A model generated the notes under the pieces. The model did not search any database. It saw nothing but the letters and a program-made list of their open reading frames with translations, and was not told the DNA's origin. Shown here piece by piece: positions 60,972 to 64,000 of a DNA stretch of 64,000 nucleotides. The position numbers were made by a program, and so were the translations under genes. Source of the DNA: an uncultured Alphaproteobacteria bacterium. GTDB taxonomy: Bacteria; Pseudomonadota; Alphaproteobacteria; Micropepsales; Micropepsaceae. The stretch covers positions 43,785 through 107,784 of the forward strand of contig CAILUV010000022.1 of NCBI GenBank assembly GCA_903837555.1, given 5' to 3'. Within the stretch, counting starts at the first letter, position 1. The number at the start of each line of letters is the position of its first letter.

Positions 60972-61679
60972 TCAGTAGAAGAATCCCGTGTCGATAACAT
61001 AGATGATGCCTGAAACGATGGCCGCCCCGACCAGAAGCCGCCAGACCGGCGCAACTTCCAGTTCCGAACCACTGACCTCGGGCGCCTTGCGCTTGCCGGT
61101 TATCATGCTGGCCACCAAGTTCTGGCGCTTGTAGGCATAGTAGAAACTGACCGCCAGCAGATGCAGGGCGATCACAATCAGCAGCACATCGAACAGTGTG
61201 GAGTGCCAGCGGGCGAACCAGCGCCCTTCCTTGAAATCGACATACATCGACAGGGGACCGGAATAGAGGACATCCATGTCCACCGCGAACAGGCCGGTAA
61301 CGCCCACGCCGGCGACAGCCGCCAGCAGCGCCAGCACGCTGATCGCCCCCAGCGCGTTATGGCCCAGCGTGGCGGGCGTATTGCGCAAGTGCAGCGTGCG
61401 CACGTATTTGAAGACGGTCTGCGGCCCGCGCACGAAGTTGGCGAATTTGGCGGTGGAGGAACCGACAAAGCCCCACCAGACGCGCATCAGCACGACCCAA
61501 AGCGCCACATAGCCGCTGTAATGGTGATATTCCAGATCACCGGTCTCGCCAGTGTACCAGCAAAACCCGATGGCGCCGACCAGCAGCCAATGCATGATGC
61601 GGGTCGGGAAATCCCAGACACGCAGAACCCGCATCGTGGCTGCCTTTTGATCCCCCCCGAGCACCCCAGGCACGCGCAT
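60972..61679 (-). CDS. b-type cytochrome membrane subunit (cytochrome b561/hydrogenase type)
   Basis: A 235-residue inner-membrane protein with four or five helices of the PF01292 group. Probable heme ligands are His30 (RIMHWLLVG), His52/His53 (EYHHYSGYVAL), a His near 158 (ARWHSTLFD) and one in IALHLLAVSFYY. Such subunits pass electrons between quinone and periplasmic cytochromes. The ATG at 61679 has GGA upstream; an ATG at 61634 begins at VLRVWDFP, the family start, and is a good alternative. It is 22 bases after cytochrome c', a common pairing. Confidence 0.9.
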   Translation of the reverse strand: MRVPGVLGGDQKAATMRVLRVWDFPTRIMHWLLVGAIGFCWYTGETGDLEYHHYSGYVALWVVLMRVWWGFVGSSTAKFANFVRGPQTVFKYVRTLHLRNTPATLGHNALGAISVLALLAAVAGVGVTGLFAVDMDVLYSGPLSMYVDFKEGRWFARWHSTLFDVLLIVIALHLLAVSFYYAYKRQNLVASMITGKRKAPEVSGSELEVAPVWRLLVGAAIVSGIIYVIDTGFFY

Positions 61680-61701
61680 AACGATCCTTGCTTCTTATGT
61701 A

Positions 61702-62196
61702 TTACTGCTCGGCATCTTTTTCATAGTCCGGCGAGCGGTAGCTGTCATGGCAACCCTTGCAGGTCTTGCCCAGCGCCACGACCTGGGCGCGCATCTCGCC
61801 GCTGTCCTTCTTTCCGAAGACCTGTTCCAGCTTCTGGGATTCGGCGACCATGGTGCGGGCATGCTTGGCGAAATCATCCCCCTTCTGCCAGATGGCCGGC
61901 AGCGCATAGGTCTTCGCGCCAGCTTCCGGGCCGCTGCCCTTGGGGAACCACTTCATTAAGAAGGGACTGCGGTCATGCAGGATCTGCACGTTGGGCTGAA
62001 TGACATTCTCCCAGTCCGGCGAGCGGCGCTTGAGTTCGTCGTCAATCTGCTTGAGGGCACTGCCCATGTCGCGCAGCTTTTCCTGGCGCGACTTGATCAT
62101 GGCGACATCGGCAGGGGCTGCAGTGACGATGGCAGTGGCGGTAACGGAAAGCACGATGGCAATGCCCACAACGCGGGTAAAAAGAACAGAAGACAT
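61702..62196 (-). CDS. cytochrome c' (class II)
   Basis: A 164-residue periplasmic four-helix-bundle cytochrome. The signal peptide covers residues 1-26 and the heme site CKGCH (Cys146, Cys149, His150) lies near the C-terminus, as in class II cytochromes. Helical segments such as IKSRQEKLRDMGSALKQI match the family. Cytochromes c' bind NO/CO or transfer electrons; with the adjacent b-type cytochrome a c-b electron couple is likely. It lies 66 bases after the DUF1552 gene stop. Confidence 0.92.
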   Translation of the reverse strand: MSSVLFTRVVGIAIVLSVTATAIVTAAPADVAMIKSRQEKLRDMGSALKQIDDELKRRSPDWENVIQPNVQILHDRSPFLMKWFPKGSGPEAGAKTYALPAIWQKGDDFAKHARTMVAESQKLEQVFGKKDSGEMRAQVVALGKTCKGCHDSYRSPDYEKDAEQ

Positions 62197-62262
62197 AACG
62201 CAACAATCTCCGGGGGATCAGGCGGCCATGCGCGGCCGCCCCCAAGGGGTTTAAAACAAGGA

Positions 62263-63600
62263 CTAGGCCAGCAATTCGGTGAAGGGACTCTTGGTTTCCA
62301 TCGAATTGATGCCCCAGGAATCGATGCTGATGCCCATCGCCTTCTGGACCGTCAGACCGACACGCGACACGGTGCTGTTGTCGCCCGCGACGTGGAAGCC
62401 GCCCTTCATGCGGCCGCTGGCACCGCCAGCCACCAGGATAGGCAGACCGTCGACCGCGTGGATCTTGGCGAAGCTCTGATCGGTGAAGGCATAGACCAGG
62501 CTGTGGTCCAGCAACGTGCCGTCGCCTTCCTGGATGCCGTCCAGTTCACCCAGCAGCATCGCGAACAGCTCCATGCTGTGCACGTTGTACTGCGCGACGC
62601 GCGGCTGATAGCCCAGAACCGGATCGATCGGCTCTTCATGGGTGGACTGGTGATAGCCCAGGGAGTCGCCCGGAATGAAAATCTGCGAAGCCGGTTCCGA
62701 AACGCTGAGGTTGAACACGCGGGTCTGGTCGGTCGCCAGCGCGATGGCGCCCAGCTTGGACATCAGCGGCACGACCTTGCGGATATTGGGCAACGCATTG
62801 TTGACCAGCATGTCGTCGGTCGGCGCGGGCGGGATCGCGACCTTGGCGGTCAGTTCAGGGCGCTGCAGCTGGGTGGCCATCTGCAGTTCCACTTCACGCA
62901 CCGAAGTAAAGTATTGGTCCATGCGCGCCTTGTCGCTGGCGCCCAGGTTCATCATCGCACGCTTGCGGTCGTCGGCCACAACCGACAGCACGCTCTGCTG
63001 CACCATGATGGCCGGATCGGGCTTCCAGTTGCCCGACGACGGATCCTGGAAACCCGGTCCGAACAAGCGGGTATAAAGCGCCAGTGGCGTGGTTTCCGGC
63101 GGAAGCGTGTTGAGACCGCCAAGGCTGGAATAGCTTTCCTTGGGGTTGCCCGACGCGGCGGCGGCCACAGACTTGTAGCGGGCGCCGCGGCTGATCACGT
63201 CGGCAATCTGCTGGTCGATCGTCTTGGAATCGAACTGGCCGTTCTTGGTAGGCGAAATGCCGGTGGCAGCCGCAGCGACGCCGGACCAGTGCTGATAGTT
63301 GGGATTGTCGTCAAACGGGATGCGCAATCCGCTGAACACGTTCAGCTTGTTCTTGTAGGCTTCCAGCGGCTTGAGCTGGGCGGTGGTTTCGTAATTCTGG
63401 CCGGCCGTCTTGGGCACCCAGAGCTGCTTGGTCAGGCCGCAGCCGAAGAAGAAGGTGTTGAAGCGGGTCGGGACTTTCTGCCCCGTGGCGGCCAACGCCT
63501 TGCCCTTGCTGTCCAGGAAGCAATCCAGGAACGGCACCATCATGGCGGCCGCCGAACCGTGGAACATGCCGCGAAGAAGAAATCTGCGATCCAATTTCAT
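62263..63600 (-). CDS. DUF1552 protein, Tat-exported, second set
   Basis: A 445-residue homolog of the protein at 45312-46655. The signal MKLDRRFLLRGMFHGSAAAM is twin-arginine type. Shared family landmarks include FNTFFFGCGLTKQLWVP, NKLNVFSGLRIPFDD, HWSGVAAAATGISP, DQQIADVIS, SYSSLGGLN and GYHQSTHEEP. The C-terminal half holds DGTLLDHSLVYAFTD and LPILVAGGASGRMKGG, matching the first copy's LLDNTLLLAGAS region. The two are divergent in sequence, so they are old paralogs with separate partners. It follows the DUF1592 gene by 24 bases. Confidence 0.93.
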   Translation of the reverse strand: MKLDRRFLLRGMFHGSAAAMMVPFLDCFLDSKGKALAATGQKVPTRFNTFFFGCGLTKQLWVPKTAGQNYETTAQLKPLEAYKNKLNVFSGLRIPFDDNPNYQHWSGVAAAATGISPTKNGQFDSKTIDQQIADVISRGARYKSVAAAASGNPKESYSSLGGLNTLPPETTPLALYTRLFGPGFQDPSSGNWKPDPAIMVQQSVLSVVADDRKRAMMNLGASDKARMDQYFTSVREVELQMATQLQRPELTAKVAIPPAPTDDMLVNNALPNIRKVVPLMSKLGAIALATDQTRVFNLSVSEPASQIFIPGDSLGYHQSTHEEPIDPVLGYQPRVAQYNVHSMELFAMLLGELDGIQEGDGTLLDHSLVYAFTDQSFAKIHAVDGLPILVAGGASGRMKGGFHVAGDNSTVSRVGLTVQKAMGISIDSWGINSMETKSPFTELLA

Positions 63601-63624
63601 GTCTGTGCTCCTGTTTTGGGGGGC

Positions 63625-64000
63625 TTATTCAGCTTTGGCGTGGGCTTCGAGCGAAGCGGTAAAGAATTTCGGGTCGGTGACCAGACCCTTGACGAGTGCG
63701 CGCAGGCGATAGCCCGACTTCTGGAAGGCATCGAGACCACCCTTGAATGCGGCGGTCTCGACCTCTTCGCTGTTCAGGCCGTTGGCGTAGGAATAAAGCT
63801 TGCGCGCGACGCAGGACGGGAATTTGGGGCTGTTGTAGAGGAACTTGCCCAAGCCTTCCGCGCCATGGAACGACTTGCCGGCCAGCGTGGCCGAGACATC
63901 GATCATCTCGCCATTCTCGCGTTCGCGGCGGCCGCCAATGGTATCGAAGCCTTCTAGCGACAGGCCGATGGGATCGACCGCGTTGTGGCAGGACGAGCAG
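63625..64000 (-). CDS. DUF1592-type multidomain cytochrome, C-terminal part (runs off right edge)
   Basis: The visible 124 residues begin with a heme site CSSCHNAVDPIGLSLEGFD, typical of the end of DUF1588, and continue into DUF1585 (FPSCVARKLYSYANGLNSEE, then YRLRALVKGLVTDPKFF). They match the last part of the protein at 42835-45315. The rest lies beyond base 64000. It precedes the second DUF1552 gene, repeating the order of the first set, and probably starts the transcript that continues through the cytochromes and cupredoxin. Confidence 0.92.
   Translation of the reverse strand, partial: CSSCHNAVDPIGLSLEGFDTIGGRRERENGEMIDVSATLAGKSFHGAEGLGKFLYNSPKFPSCVARKLYSYANGLNSEEVETAAFKGGLDAFQKSGYRLRALVKGLVTDPKFFTASLEAHAKAE

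Noticed and set aside
62221..62240. GGCGGCC/GGCCGCC hairpin after the second DUF1552 gene as a terminator
   Set aside because: No T-run follows on the minus strand and the cytochrome c' gene continues close by. It may be a processing or pausing site, but the sequence does not support termination.
61975..63957. A 660-codon open frame on the plus strand
   Set aside because: It runs antisense to cytochrome c', DUF1552 and DUF1592, all of which have clear family motifs. Its composition (many His, Arg, Gln) is typical of the mirror frame of GC-rich genes.
1..64000. CRISPR arrays, transposases, integrases, tRNA and rRNA genes
   Set aside because: I looked for regularly spaced repeats, DDE or integrase motifs, CCA-type cloverleafs and rRNA stretches and found none.

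Overview
The window is GC-rich, densely coded and has no rRNA, tRNA, phage, insertion sequence or CRISPR array that I can see. Most genes end and begin within a few bases of each other, and ATGA or TGATG overlaps are frequent. The gene set (a large TonB-dependent receptor of proteobacterial type, exported quinoproteins, cytochrome c', cupredoxin, DUF2189 membrane protein, LysR regulator) points to an alphaproteobacterium of the soil-heterotroph kind. I cannot resolve the order; Caulobacterales, Sphingomonadales and Rhizomicrobium-like lineages all fit.

Layout. 0-18 kb: carbohydrate and sugar-acid catabolism, with a sodium:solute symporter, PQQ sugar dehydrogenase, sugar isomerase, Gfo/Idh/MocA dehydrogenase, diheme cytochrome c, PdxA-family dehydrogenase, ThuA-domain protein, M28 peptidase and a DapA-type aldolase with a divergent LysR regulator. 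This stretch also holds decayed DNA: a purU fragment abutting a sorbosone-dehydrogenase fragment, a condensation-domain gene with two frameshifts next to a carrier protein and a phosphopantetheinyl transferase, and an MFS fragment fused to a hydrolase fragment. 18-27 kb: a TonB-dependent receptor divergent from two exported cupins and a PQQ dehydrogenase with an inserted heme domain. 27-39 kb: two divergent coupled operons. One is hyuA-hyuB-(D-serine dehydratase-like)-MEKHLA; the other is amidohydrolase-dehydrogenase-MFS-ABM monooxygenase. A Tat-exported mannonate dehydratase and another quinoprotein follow. 39-42 kb: an orphan response regulator, DUF2189 protein, esterase and an amidohydrolase with an internal stop.

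42-64 kb is the most unusual part. It has two separate sets of the DUF1592-type multidomain cytochrome with its Tat-exported DUF1552 partner. The first (42.8-48.1 kb) is coupled to an exported ankyrin protein. The second (58.3 kb to the right edge) continues into cytochrome c', a b-type membrane cytochrome, a CC0125-like protein, a cupredoxin and an exported 505-residue protein of unknown function. That order looks like a complete periplasmic electron-transfer route. Between the two sets lie an exported amidohydrolase, two amino-acid permeases, an exported methyltransferase, an exported creatininase, two paralogous NHL propellers and an exported formamidase, so much of this region's chemistry is predicted to occur outside the cytoplasm.

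The DUF1592/DUF1552 sets are my best candidate for an undescribed system. The broken genes all look like small deletions, slippage or point nonsense, and assembly error must be excluded before reading biology into them.
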